A stretch of DNA of 64,000 bases from Mycolicibacterium komanii. GTDB lineage: Bacteria > Actinomycetota > Actinomycetes > Mycobacteriales > Mycobacteriaceae. The notes under the pieces are model-generated. The model saw nothing but the letters and a program-made list of their open reading frames with translations, searched no databases and was not told where the DNA came from. Below, piece by piece: positions 55,260 through 64,000 of the stretch. Positions within the stretch are counted from its first letter, which is position 1, and the number at the start of each line of letters is the position of its first letter. The stretch is taken from the NCBI RefSeq assembly GCF_001050035.1, contig NZ_CVTA01000010.1:1-64000 (forward strand), written 5' to 3'. The translations under genes were made by a program, and so were the position numbers.

Positions 55260-56873
55260 TCAGATCGCGTCGCGCCTGCGGTACAGGGTGCCGGCGAACC
55301 ACGTCAGAGCCGCGGCGACGACGACCATGACGACAAGCGCGGTCACGGGGTAGTCGCTGGGCGCCGTGGTGCGGCTGACCGGCGACAGGTCGATCAGCCA
55401 CCGGGGCAACCGCAGCAGCGGTCCGAGATACAGGGTGACGACGACGGCAGCCACCGCCAGCCAACCGATCGAGGGTCGACGGACCGCGACGGCCAGCGCG
55501 GCGACCCCGGCCATCACGGCCATGGCTGGCACGTAGGCGAACCCGGCCACGGTCAGCCGAAGCACCGTCGGCGCGTCGCCGACGGTGATGCCGGCGCCCA
55601 GGCCGTTGCCGAGACCGGCGACGAACATCAGCAGGACCGAGCCGAGCAGCGCTGAGCCCACCGCGGTGAAAAGCCAGCGCCACCGCGAAACCGATCCCGC
55701 CAGCACCACCTCACCGAGACCCCGCTCCTCGTCGGTGTACACGCGCAGCACCGCGCCGACGACGTATGCGCTCGCCGCCGCCGCGAGGAACTGCGTCATC
55801 GTGGTCTGGGCGCTGTCGGTGCCCTGCTGCGCGATCACGCGCTGGATCACCTCGTTGGTCACGGCCGCGTCGAGCAACGACTTCGTCATCGACCCGAACG
55901 CCAGGCCGCCGAGGAACAGCCCGACGGTCCACCCGATCGTCTGGCCGCGCTGCAGCGTCAGGTGCAGTCCCAGAACGGTTTTGATGGGACGGGCACCGGG
56001 GTGCTCGCCGGACGAGGGCAGGGTGCCGTCGTCGTATTGGCGCCTGCCCTCCAGCGTCGCGGCCAGCGCGATCAGGACACCGGTGAGCGCGACCAGCAGC
56101 GTGAACGGCCACCACCGCAGGTCCACGAACGCGCGCATCTGTTGGGCCCACGCGATCGGCGAGAACCAACTCAGCGCACTGCCGGAGTTGTCGAGCACAT
56201 CACCGACGCCACGGACCACCGCGGCGACCGCCAGCGCGGCCATCGCGGCGCCGGACGCCGTGCGCGACTGCCGCCACAGCTGCGCGGTCACGGCGGCCAC
56301 GGCGCCGAACACCATGGCCACCCCGGTCACACCGAGGCTCATCGCCGCGGCGTCGACGACGTCGAGCCCATTGACGGCTATCGCCAGCGTCAATGTCACC
56401 GCCAGCACGGCGTTGACGGCGCCGACGAGGATCAGCGCGGCCGCGGTTCTGGCGTACCGGCCCACGACCGACGACAACACCAACTCGGCTGCGCCACTTT
56501 CCTCTTCGGCGCGGGTGTGCCGAATCACGGTGAGGATCGCGAGAATCGATGTGGCGACGATCATCGTCAACATCATCTCGTTGGCCATCATCGCGCCGAG
56601 GTCGGTCTCGTTGCGGCCGAACATGGGACCGCCCATCATCATCCCGGCGGGGGTCTTGAGCAGCTCGACGCGCGTCAGCCGTTGCAGCTCTTCGGGATAG
56701 GCCAGTTCCACCGCCGCCGGCGCATAGGCCATCAGCGATGTCAGCACCGCGATCCAGACGCTGAGCCGAACCTTGTCGCGGCGCAACGCCAGGCGCAGCA
56801 GTTCGAAGGTTCCCGTCCACGCGGTCGAGGCGCCGCGCCGCAGTTCCGTCGGGGCGACGGTCGTCGTCGTCAT
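55260..56873 (-). CDS. ABC transporter permease of the Rv1217c type
   Basis: A 537-residue membrane protein with about ten to twelve helices (two permease halves fused), the layout of Rv1217c, the permease of a mycobacterial multidrug efflux pump. The N-terminus ([20 protein letters not shown]) is cytoplasmic. The gene starts inside the last codons of the upstream ATPase gene (ATGA overlap at 56870-56873), so subunit ratio is likely fixed by translational coupling. The pair would export structurally diverse drugs across the inner membrane. Confidence 0.85.
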   Translation of the reverse strand: MTTTTVAPTELRRGASTAWTGTFELLRLALRRDKVRLSVWIAVLTSLMAYAPAAVELAYPEELQRLTRVELLKTPAGMMMGGPMFGRNETDLGAMMANEMMLTMIVATSILAILTVIRHTRAEEESGAAELVLSSVVGRYARTAAALILVGAVNAVLAVTLTLAIAVNGLDVVDAAAMSLGVTGVAMVFGAVAAVTAQLWRQSRTASGAAMAALAVAAVVRGVGDVLDNSGSALSWFSPIAWAQQMRAFVDLRWWPFTLLVALTGVLIALAATLEGRRQYDDGTLPSSGEHPGARPIKTVLGLHLTLQRGQTIGWTVGLFLGGLAFGSMTKSLLDAAVTNEVIQRVIAQQGTDSAQTTMTQFLAAAASAYVVGAVLRVYTDEERGLGEVVLAGSVSRWRWLFTAVGSALLGSVLLMFVAGLGNGLGAGITVGDAPTVLRLTVAGFAYVPAMAVMAGVAALAVAVRRPSIGWLAVAAVVVTLYLGPLLRLPRWLIDLSPVSRTTAPSDYPVTALVVMVVVAAALTWFAGTLYRRRDAI

Positions 56874-57811
56874 GGCGCGACTCCCTGGTACTCGCGCAGG
56901 AACATGTCTTCCAGCGACGCCGGTGTGACCGTCAGGTCCAGAATCCCGAGATCGCTCAGAAGGCCCATCGCGCGGTCGAGGTCGTTGCGGTCGACCGCGA
57001 AGACGTAGTGACCGTCCCGGATCGCGAAGTCGTGGACGAAGGGTGCCTCCTGAAGGTGCCTGCCGTCCTGGCGGGTTCGCGCGGTCACGGTCGTGCGCAT
57101 CAGGTGGCGCAACTCGTCGAGGGCTCCCGCCCGCACGGTCCGACCGGCACGGATGATGGTGACGCTGTCACAAAGCTTTTCGACCTCGGCGAGGATGTGG
57201 CTGGACAACAGCACCGCGGCGCCCCGTTTGGCGACTTCGCCGACGCACCGCTGAAACGCCCGTTCCATCAACGGATCCAGTCCCGACGTCGGCTCGTCGA
57301 GTATGTACAGCTCGGCGTTGGTCGAGAAGGCGGCGATGATCGCGACCTTCTGCCGGTTGCCCTTGGAGTAGGTGCGTGATTTCTTGTGCGGGTCGAGTTC
57401 GAAGCGCTCGATCAGCTGATCGCGTCGGGCGGTGTCCACCCCGTTGCCGCGGAGGCGGGCCAGGAAATCGATCGCCTGAAGCCCGGTCAGGTTGGGCCAC
57501 AAGGTCACATCGCCCGGCACGTAGGCGATGCGGCGGTGCAGGTCCACCGCGTCGCGCCACGGGTCGCCGCCGAGCAGCCGGACCGAGCCGCTGTCCGCCC
57601 GCAGCAGCCCGAGCAGCACGCGGAGGGTGGTCGACTTGCCCGCGCCGTTCGGCCCGAGGAAGCCGGTGATCTGGCCCGGCGCGACGCTCAGGTCCAGGCC
57701 GTCGAGCGCTCGGGTGCGGCCGAACGACTTTGAAAGTCCGTGGATTTCGACCGCCGGTTCACCGGCGCGGTGGTCAGCTCGCCGCAGTGGTCCCGCCGTC
57801 TGAGCCGTCAT
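56870..57811 (-). CDS. ABC transporter ATPase of the Rv1218c type
   Basis: A 313-residue ABC ATPase with Walker [10 protein letters not shown] (residues 53-61), the signature region [21 protein letters not shown] and HILAEV after the Q- and H-loops. It matches Rv1218c in position and size and should energise the permease encoded by the next gene. The gene's start overlaps the 3' end of the TetR gene by 38 bp, so all three are one transcription unit under repressor control. Confidence 0.88.
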   Translation of the reverse strand: MTAQTAGPLRRADHRAGEPAVEIHGLSKSFGRTRALDGLDLSVAPGQITGFLGPNGAGKSTTLRVLLGLLRADSGSVRLLGGDPWRDAVDLHRRIAYVPGDVTLWPNLTGLQAIDFLARLRGNGVDTARRDQLIERFELDPHKKSRTYSKGNRQKVAIIAAFSTNAELYILDEPTSGLDPLMERAFQRCVGEVAKRGAAVLLSSHILAEVEKLCDSVTIIRAGRTVRAGALDELRHLMRTTVTARTRQDGRHLQEAPFVHDFAIRDGHYVFAVDRNDLDRAMGLLSDLGILDLTVTPASLEDMFLREYQGVAP

Positions 57812-58469
57812 CGCGATCTCCTTCCTGGGTACTGCTGAACGGAATTCCCTTCTCGCGCTGAGCGAGGAAGGCGTCGTACATCGTCGAGTCGGTCATCAAC
57901 CCTTGTGTGTAGACCTCGAGCGCGGGAAGGACCATCTCCTCGGCGTAATCGTGAAGCGCCACACGCAGATCCGCGGAGTCGTGCAGCTGCAGATACAGCA
58001 GGAAGCCCCCGCCGCTGGCCATCGCCAAAAACCGAGCCCTGGCACGGGGATCGCGGCTCGGCCTGAGCAGCCCGGAACGGACCCCCTCGTCCAGATACTG
58101 CTCGGCGTTGTCGATCATCTGCTGCCAGAACGACTTGGCCAGCTCGCTGCCCGACTGCAGGCTGCGCACGAGGTAGGCCATCAGCGGCGCGTACGACTCG
58201 ATCTCGGCCATCTGCGCGAGCCACGTGGCGGGGTCGTGCGTCTGCAGCGATTCGGTCTTGGTCTCGCGGATCACGTCGGCGACATGGGTGTCACACGCCT
58301 TGCGCAAGCCATCCTTCGAACCGAAGTGATGGATCACCAGCGCGGCCGACACTCCGGCCGTTTCGGCGACGGTTCGAAGGCCGATGTTGAACCCGTGTTG
58401 GCCCCACTGCTCGATCGCGGCGTCGCGGATCCGCGCGACCGCCGTCAGATCGTTCGATACTGAACGCAT
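57774..58469 (-). CDS. raaS: TetR-family regulator RaaS-like
   Basis: A 231-residue TetR-type regulator with a DNA-binding domain ([20 protein letters not shown] and SKDGL, residues about 30-55). It corresponds to Rv1219c (RaaS), which represses the efflux-pump genes and is thought to sense metabolites of dormancy. Two near-perfect palindromes overlap or flank its start (58460-58475 and 58479-58496), suggesting autorepression. It is first in the operon with the ABC genes and the two methyltransferases. Confidence 0.85.
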   Translation of the reverse strand: MRSVSNDLTAVARIRDAAIEQWGQHGFNIGLRTVAETAGVSAALVIHHFGSKDGLRKACDTHVADVIRETKTESLQTHDPATWLAQMAEIESYAPLMAYLVRSLQSGSELAKSFWQQMIDNAEQYLDEGVRSGLLRPSRDPRARARFLAMASGGGFLLYLQLHDSADLRVALHDYAEEMVLPALEVYTQGLMTDSTMYDAFLAQREKGIPFSSTQEGDRDDGSDGGTTAAS

Positions 58470-58496
58470 GTTCAGTAGACTAAACGCGCGTTCAGT
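58460..58496. promoter_or_regulatory. Two adjacent TetR-type operators
   Basis: CTGAAC-GCAT-GTTCAG (58460-58475) and ACTAAACGCGCGTTCAGT (58479-58496, a palindrome with one mismatched pair) lie three bases apart at and just upstream of the raaS start codon. Both contain the half site GTTCAG/CTGAAC. The first covers the ATG itself. Tandem operators of this length are typical of autoregulated TetR regulators. No other copy of the site was noticed in the window. Confidence 0.8.
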
Positions 58497-58551
58497 CGAC
58501 GGTCAAGGGGGTGGCTCGGGATAGCGGTCGCGAGGAAAAAGCGAGAAAAAA

Positions 58552-59211
58552 TCAGTCGCGCGCGGCGGCGAGGAGGCCGTCGCCCAGCGGAATCAGCACC
58601 GGAGTGAGCCGTTCGTCCTCGGCGATCAGCCGCGCGGCCTCGCGCACGGCCGCGACCTGGGCGTCGTTGGCGGTGGCGTCGCCGGCCCGGCCACCGAGCG
58701 CCGCGCGGTGCAGCACGATCGCGCCGCCCGGGCGCAGCAACCGGACGCCTTCGGCGACGAACTGCGGCTGGTCCACCGGGTCGGCGTCGATGAACACCAG
58801 GTCGTAGGACTCGTCGGCGAGCCGGGTCAGCACCTCCTGGGCGCGACCGCTGATCAGGCGGCTCCGCCCCGGGCCGATCCCGGCCTCGCTGAACGCCTGC
58901 TTGGCCAGGCGCTGGTGTTCGGGCTCGAGGTCGATCGTGGTCAGCACGCCGTCCTCGCGCATACCCGACAGCAGCCACAGGCCGCTCACCCCGACACCGG
59001 TCCCGACCTCCACGACGGCCTTCGCGGCCGTCAGCTTGGCGAACACGCACAACAGCGCCCCGACCGCGGGGGTGACGGCGCCCGCGCCGATGTCGACGGC
59101 GCGCTCGCGGGCCGCGGCGACGATCGAGTCCTCGGAGATGGACTGCTCAGCGTGCGACACGATCGATTCGGCACGGTTGTGCGGTCCGATGACGTCGTCG
59201 GTGCCCGGCAT
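58552..59211 (-). CDS. O-methyltransferase (Rv1220c-like)
   Basis: A 219-residue class I SAM-dependent O-methyltransferase. Motif I is [19 protein letters not shown], followed by [17 protein letters not shown] and the metal/substrate block [13 protein letters not shown], as in small catechol- or caffeoyl-CoA-type O-methyltransferases. It matches Rv1220c in sequence and place. I chose ATG 59211 because the protein then starts [16 protein letters not shown] near the known start; the longer open frame covers the sigE promoter region. It is divergent from sigE. Confidence 0.88.
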   Translation of the reverse strand: MPGTDDVIGPHNRAESIVSHAEQSISEDSIVAAARERAVDIGAGAVTPAVGALLCVFAKLTAAKAVVEVGTGVGVSGLWLLSGMREDGVLTTIDLEPEHQRLAKQAFSEAGIGPGRSRLISGRAQEVLTRLADESYDLVFIDADPVDQPQFVAEGVRLLRPGGAIVLHRAALGGRAGDATANDAQVAAVREAARLIAEDERLTPVLIPLGDGLLAAARD

Positions 59212-59325
59212 GCCCGCAGCGTAGCCAACCGGTGGGGGCATGCATTGCGACACGCCCGTTCCCGACCGCCCGATTAGGCGAAATTCCACCGGGTTCGCGC
59301 AGGTCAAAAATGGGTAGAAAAGCTT

Positions 59326-59342
59326 TCTCAGGAAATGTTCAG
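59326..59342 (+). promoter_or_regulatory. Direct repeat in the sigE upstream region
   Basis: TCTCAG (59326-59331) and GTTCAG (59337-59342) lie in the same orientation, 11 bp apart, about 50 bp before the sigE ATG. The sigE gene of mycobacteria is controlled by the MprAB two-component system and by its own sigma factor. These repeats may be part of an MprA-type box, but the match is loose and I do not assign it firmly. Confidence 0.3.
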
Positions 59343-59387
59343 TTTGCTCATATGCCAAGCACGGAACGGTCGGAGAGCGTATGTCCC

Positions 59388-60176
59388 ATGGAAAACGGCG
59401 GACGCTGGCATCCAGGGGACCGAGCAGGGAATACCTATGCGGATCTTCGCGTTGCGGGCAGTAGCGAACCGCCGCTTTTCGATGGCGGCTGCGACCAGGA
59501 GGATGTGACGACCACCATCAAGATGGCGCCGACTTCAATGGCCCACCTCGAACAGTTCTCGGACGGCCAGTGGGTCGAGCCTTCAGACGAGATGACCGGC
59601 ACCGCGGTGTTCGACGCCACGGGCGACAAATCGACCATGCCCTCGTGGGATGAACTCGTGCGTCAACACGCCGATCGGGTGTACCGGCTGGCCTACCGCC
59701 TGTCGGGTAATCAGCACGATGCCGAGGACCTGACCCAGGAGACCTTCATCCGGGTGTTCCGGTCGCTGCAGAACTACCAGCCAGGCACTTTCGAGGGTTG
59801 GCTGCACCGCATCACCACCAACCTGTTCCTCGACATGGTGCGCAGGCGCGGACGCATCCGCATGGAGGCGCTGCCCGAGGATTACGACAGGGTTCCGGCC
59901 GCCGACCCCAACCCGGAGCAGATCTTCCACGACTCGCGGCTGGGCCCCGACCTGCAGGCCGCGCTCGACTCGTTGCCGCCGGAGTTCCGCGCCGCGGTCG
60001 TCCTGTGTGACATCGAGGGACTCTCCTACGAGGAGATCGGCGCAACGCTGGGCGTCAAGCTCGGCACGGTGCGCAGTCGTATCCACCGCGGTAGGCAGGC
60101 GCTTCGCGACTACCTCGCCAACCACGGCGGCGCCTCCGCGTCCGATCAGCCCGGCGACGTGGCCAAAACGGCCTGA
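59388..60176 (+). CDS. sigE: SigE, ECF RNA polymerase sigma factor
   Basis: A 262-residue ECF sigma factor. Region 2 is [20 protein letters not shown] and [20 protein letters not shown]; region 4 is [20 protein letters not shown] with [16 protein letters not shown]. It matches M. tuberculosis SigE closely from residue 60 on ([20 protein letters not shown]). SigE directs the response to envelope stress and phosphate or surface damage. ATG 59388 gives the start [11 protein letters not shown], like MELLGGPRVGN of M. tuberculosis. The frame is open to 59232, and earlier in-frame ATGs at 59310 and 59352 exist, so alternative products are possible. Confidence 0.93.
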   Translation: MENGGRWHPGDRAGNTYADLRVAGSSEPPLFDGGCDQEDVTTTIKMAPTSMAHLEQFSDGQWVEPSDEMTGTAVFDATGDKSTMPSWDELVRQHADRVYRLAYRLSGNQHDAEDLTQETFIRVFRSLQNYQPGTFEGWLHRITTNLFLDMVRRRGRIRMEALPEDYDRVPAADPNPEQIFHDSRLGPDLQAALDSLPPEFRAAVVLCDIEGLSYEEIGATLGVKLGTVRSRIHRGRQALRDYLANHGGASASDQPGDVAKTA

Positions 60177-60252
60177 CGTTCGCCGCCTTCCGCACAGCGC
60201 GCCGCGCTACATTCGAATGGACGCCGTGACACGCAGCGAGAGGAGCTGGGCG

Positions 60253-60648
60253 ATGGTCGACCCGGGACATGTGTTCCGTCGGGCCTTCTCTTGGCTGCCC
60301 TCTCAGTTCGCCTCACAGAGCGACGCGCCGGTCGGGCCGCGGCAGTTCGGCTCCACCGAACACCTCTCCACCGAGGCCATCGCGGCCTTCGTGGACGGGG
60401 AACTGCGGCTGACCCCGCATCTTCGCGCCGCGCACCATTTGTCGCTGTGTTCACAGTGCGCGGCCGAGGTCGAAGCACAGCGACAGGCGCGCTCGGCGTT
60501 GCGGGAATCGCGGCCGGTTGTCGTGCCGAGCTCACTTTTGGGCCTGTTGTCCGAGATCCCGCACCATGCTCCGCCGGAGCCGCCCGTCGAGACGCAGCAG
60601 TCGCAGTTTGCTGACGGCACACAGCGTCCGCGGCGCAAGCGCCGGTAG
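60253..60648 (+). CDS. rseA: RseA, zinc-containing anti-sigma factor
   Basis: A 131-residue anti-sigma factor with the ZAS motif H62xxxC66xxC69 (HHLSLCSQC), preceded by FVDGELRLTPHLRAA. It binds and silences SigE in the absence of stress and is removed when the envelope is damaged. The ATG at 60253 follows AGGAG; an ATG at 60217 would add 12 residues. It is the second gene of the sigE-rseA-htrA-tatB cluster, 76 bp after sigE. It has no transmembrane helix, as in M. tuberculosis. Confidence 0.9.
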   Translation: MVDPGHVFRRAFSWLPSQFASQSDAPVGPRQFGSTEHLSTEAIAAFVDGELRLTPHLRAAHHLSLCSQCAAEVEAQRQARSALRESRPVVVPSSLLGLLSEIPHHAPPEPPVETQQSQFADGTQRPRRKRR

Positions 60649-62202
<1,554 letters not shown>

Positions 62203-62204
62203 CC

Positions 62205-62609
62205 ATGTTCGCCAACGTCGGCTGGGGCGAGATGCTCATCCTGGTGATCGCCGGTCTGGTGATCCTGGGGCCCGAGCGGCTACCCGGCGCGATCCGGTGG
62301 ACGACGGGCGCGCTGCGCCAGGCCCGCGACTACATCAGCGGCGCCACCAGCCAACTGCGTGAGGATCTCGGCCCGGAGTTCGACGACCTGCGCGAGCCGC
62401 TCAGCGAGCTCAACAAGCTGCGCGGTATGACGCCGCGCGCCGCGCTGACAAAGCACCTTCTCGACGGCGACGATTCGTTGTTCACCGGCAATTTCGACCG
62501 GAAAGCCTCCGACCGGCCCGCCGACAAACCGGCCAACACGCCGGAGCCGCCGCCGGCCTCAGCGCCTGAATCGCCCGCGACGACACCGTTCGACACCGAC
62601 GCCACATAG
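62205..62609 (+). CDS. tatB: TatB, twin-arginine translocase subunit
   Basis: A 134-residue TatB: one N-terminal transmembrane helix and the hinge ([20 protein letters not shown] and [10 protein letters not shown]), an amphipathic helix, and a charged/disordered C-terminal tail rich in Pro, Ala, Asp and Thr. With TatA and TatC it exports folded proteins. It is only 2 bp from htrA, a genetic linkage conserved in mycobacteria. Overlap of envelope quality control and export is consistent with the neighbourhood. Confidence 0.93.
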   Translation: MFANVGWGEMLILVIAGLVILGPERLPGAIRWTTGALRQARDYISGATSQLREDLGPEFDDLREPLSELNKLRGMTPRAALTKHLLDGDDSLFTGNFDRKASDRPADKPANTPEPPPASAPESPATTPFDTDAT

Positions 62610-62627
62610 CGGCGCACCCGGTCCCGA

Positions 62628-63251
62628 TCAGATGAAGTAGTGCTCGTTGCCGGTCGGGTAGCCGCCGCCGTTGGTGGCGATGTGCACGTGGTCGAAATGG
62701 TTGGCCGTCTCGTTGCCGTAGTCCGCTGTCCAACTCGGCGCGCCGACGCCGGGGTAGAAGCCCTGCCGCCAGATCACGTGGATGACGCCCCAGCGCTCCG
62801 CGTTCGCCAGCGCGATCCCGGCGATCTGGTTGCCCAGCGCGATTCCCTCCTCGCTGCTGTGGTTGGGAATCATCACGTCGAGCGCCAAGCCGTTGGGATG
62901 CCACTTCAACGGGTCCTGGCGGAATCCGCCGATCGTCTTGATCTCGGGGAACAACACGCTGATCGCGCGGGCCACGCGAATCGTGTTGACCTGCAACCCG
63001 CCCTCGGGTGCCAGACCCGCGGGCAACTCGAACGGGGTCGCCGCGCTGGCAACCGGAGCGCTCGCCGCGAGCAACTCCGCTTCGGTCGGCATCTTGAGCG
63101 TTGGCGCACCTGCGGGCGCGTCCTGACGCGCGGCCACGGGCGGGGCGGGATGCTCTTCCGGTGGCTTCGCGGATTGGGCGTAGAACAGGGCGGCGGACAG
63201 CGCGACCGAGGCGACGAGGGCCAGCAGCTTGCCCCGCCCGTTGGCTAACAT
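62628..63251 (-). CDS. Secreted protein with zinc-peptidase-like (M15/VanY-like) fold residues
   Basis: A 207-residue protein with an N-terminal membrane anchor or signal (LLALVASVALSAALFYAQS), a Pro/Ala linker, and a C-terminal domain with WHPNGLALDVMIPN (an HxxGxAxD-like motif) and HFDHVHIATN (a HxH-type ending). These are the kind of residues used by M15-type D,D-peptidases, although the first motif departs from SxHxxG. It may be a peptidoglycan hydrolase or a catalytically weak relative. ATG 63251 follows GGGTAGGG; GTG 63272 would add seven residues. It is divergent from nothing close: mrp is upstream on the same strand. Confidence 0.7.
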   Translation of the reverse strand: MLANGRGKLLALVASVALSAALFYAQSAKPPEEHPAPPVAARQDAPAGAPTLKMPTEAELLAASAPVASAATPFELPAGLAPEGGLQVNTIRVARAISVLFPEIKTIGGFRQDPLKWHPNGLALDVMIPNHSSEEGIALGNQIAGIALANAERWGVIHVIWRQGFYPGVGAPSWTADYGNETANHFDHVHIATNGGGYPTGNEHYFI

Positions 63252-63326
63252 CGCCCTACCCACGAACAGCACTGTAACGCCATGTCGGACAGGGTGTGAC
63301 GCAGTTCGGCCTCGAACACGAGACCG

Positions 63327-64000
63327 TTATCTACCGGCCGGATCCAGGCCCAGCGACATCCCCGCCAGCCCGCGCTTGCGGCTGGACAGGGCGTCGGCGA
63401 CGCTGCGCAATTCCTTACCCGCCGCCGAGTCGGGCGCGGACAGAACCAGCGGGACGCCGGAGTCGCCGGCCGACACCAGGGCCGGGTCGAGCGGCACCTG
63501 TCCCAGCAACGGCACGTCGGCGCCGATCGCGCGTGTCAGGCTCTCGGCGACCTGCTTGCCGCCGCCCTCGCCGAAGATCTGCATGGTCGTGCCGTCGGGC
63601 AACTGCAGCCCGGACATGTTCTCCACCACCCCGACGATGCGCTGACGGGTCTGCAGCGCGATCGCGCCGGCCCGCTCGGCCACCTCGGCGGCCGCCAGTT
63701 GGGGCGTCGTCACCACCAGGATCTCCGCGCCGGGAATCAACTGCGCCACCGAGATCGCGACGTCTCCCGTGCCCGGCGGCAGGTCGAGCAGCAGCACGTC
63801 CAGATCGCCCCAGTAGACGTCGGCCAGGAACTGCTGCAGCGCGCGATGCAGCATCGGGCCGCGCCAGACCACCGGGGTGTTGCCCTGGGTGAACATCGCG
63901 ATCGAGATCACCCGAACGTCGTGGGCGACCGGCGGCAGGATCATCGACTCGACCTGGGTGGGCCGGTCGGTGATGCCCATCATGCGCGGCACCGAGTGGC
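63327..64000 (-). CDS. mrp: Mrp/ApbC-type P-loop ATPase (5' end beyond the window)
   Basis: About 224 residues from the C-terminal part of the Mrp/NBP35-like family of iron-sulfur-cluster carrier ATPases; the gene enters from beyond the right edge on the minus strand, so the N-terminus and its Walker A (deviant P-loop) are not seen. Visible blocks are VLLLDLPPGTGDVAISVAQL, TTPQLAAAEVAERA and GVVENMSG. The usual Mrp length is about 380 residues, so about 40 percent is missing. It matches Rv1229c in place. The ATG at 63992 is internal, not the start. Confidence 0.9.
   Translation of the reverse strand, partial: HSVPRMMGITDRPTQVESMILPPVAHDVRVISIAMFTQGNTPVVWRGPMLHRALQQFLADVYWGDLDVLLLDLPPGTGDVAISVAQLIPGAEILVVTTPQLAAAEVAERAGAIALQTRQRIVGVVENMSGLQLPDGTTMQIFGEGGGKQVAESLTRAIGADVPLLGQVPLDPALVSAGDSGVPLVLSAPDSAAGKELRSVADALSSRKRGLAGMSLGLDPAGR

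Overview
The window is high-GC actinobacterial DNA and almost certainly comes from a Mycobacterium/Mycolicibacterium chromosome. Many genes can be named from their protein sequence, and their order follows the M. tuberculosis segment from about Rv1155 to Rv1229c: an Rv1155-like F420 enzyme, an Rv1156-like protein, two Ala/Pro-rich secreted proteins, pimE, mutT2, typA, lpqW, mshB, fbiC, fdxC, dapC, pruC/pruA/pruB, fadD36, dapD, dapE, an Rv1204c-like ATPase, a LOG protein, fadD6, folP2, gpgS, a DivIVA-domain protein, tag, a DUF3117 protein, glgM, glgC, an isoprenylcysteine-methyltransferase-like protein, an efflux ABC pair with its TetR regulator, an O-methyltransferase, sigE, rseA, htrA, tatB and mrp (truncated by the window end). 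Locus names are recalled from memory, not searched. Several genes have no counterpart in that order as I recall it, which fits a fast-growing environmental species (inference).

Layout. 0-9 kb is accessory metabolism: two tandem TcmP-like methyltransferases around a DUF1697 gene, an F420/flavin enzyme, an MFS transporter, a DUF485/acetate-symporter pair, a DNA-glycosylase-like protein followed by a 35-bp tandem repeat, a lone serine-recombinase domain, a hydrolase and a nitroreductase. 9-20 kb holds cell-envelope and redox genes (Ala/Pro-rich secreted pair, pimE, lpqW, mshB) together with typA, a frameshifted membrane-protein relic and a CLC channel. 20-31 kb holds fbiC (F420 chromophore), a YceI protein, fdxC, dapC and the proline-degradation unit pruC/pruA/pruB. 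31-37 kb holds small VOC, NUDIX and lipoprotein genes, fadD36, and the lysine genes dapD and dapE.

36.8-41.2 kb is the most unusual part. An ABC-F ribosome-protection-type protein sits behind a structured leader whose inverted repeat pairs with its own start codon. It is followed by three genes that look like type VII (ESX) secretion substrates, with no secretion machinery nearby: a PPE/EspB-like protein and a PE/EspC-like partner in tandem, and a third EspC-like protein convergent to them and co-directional with an Rv1204c-like P-loop ATPase. This is the best candidate for an undescribed system.

41-53 kb is conserved housekeeping: LOG, fadD6, folP2-gpgS, tag and the divergent glgM/glgC pair. 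53-58.5 kb carries a duplicated pair of membrane methyltransferases next to the RaaS-type TetR/ABC efflux locus with two visible operators. 59-64 kb is the envelope-stress locus sigE-rseA-htrA-tatB, then a secreted zinc-peptidase-like protein and mrp.

Genes are densely packed, with many ATGA/GTGA/TGATG overlaps that point to translational coupling. No gap exceeds 300 bp. I saw no rRNA, tRNA, CRISPR array, insertion sequence or prophage. Repeats are short: two tandem arrays (35 and 55 bp units), several long intergenic hairpins, and a pair of 56-bp elements that are 45/56 identical.
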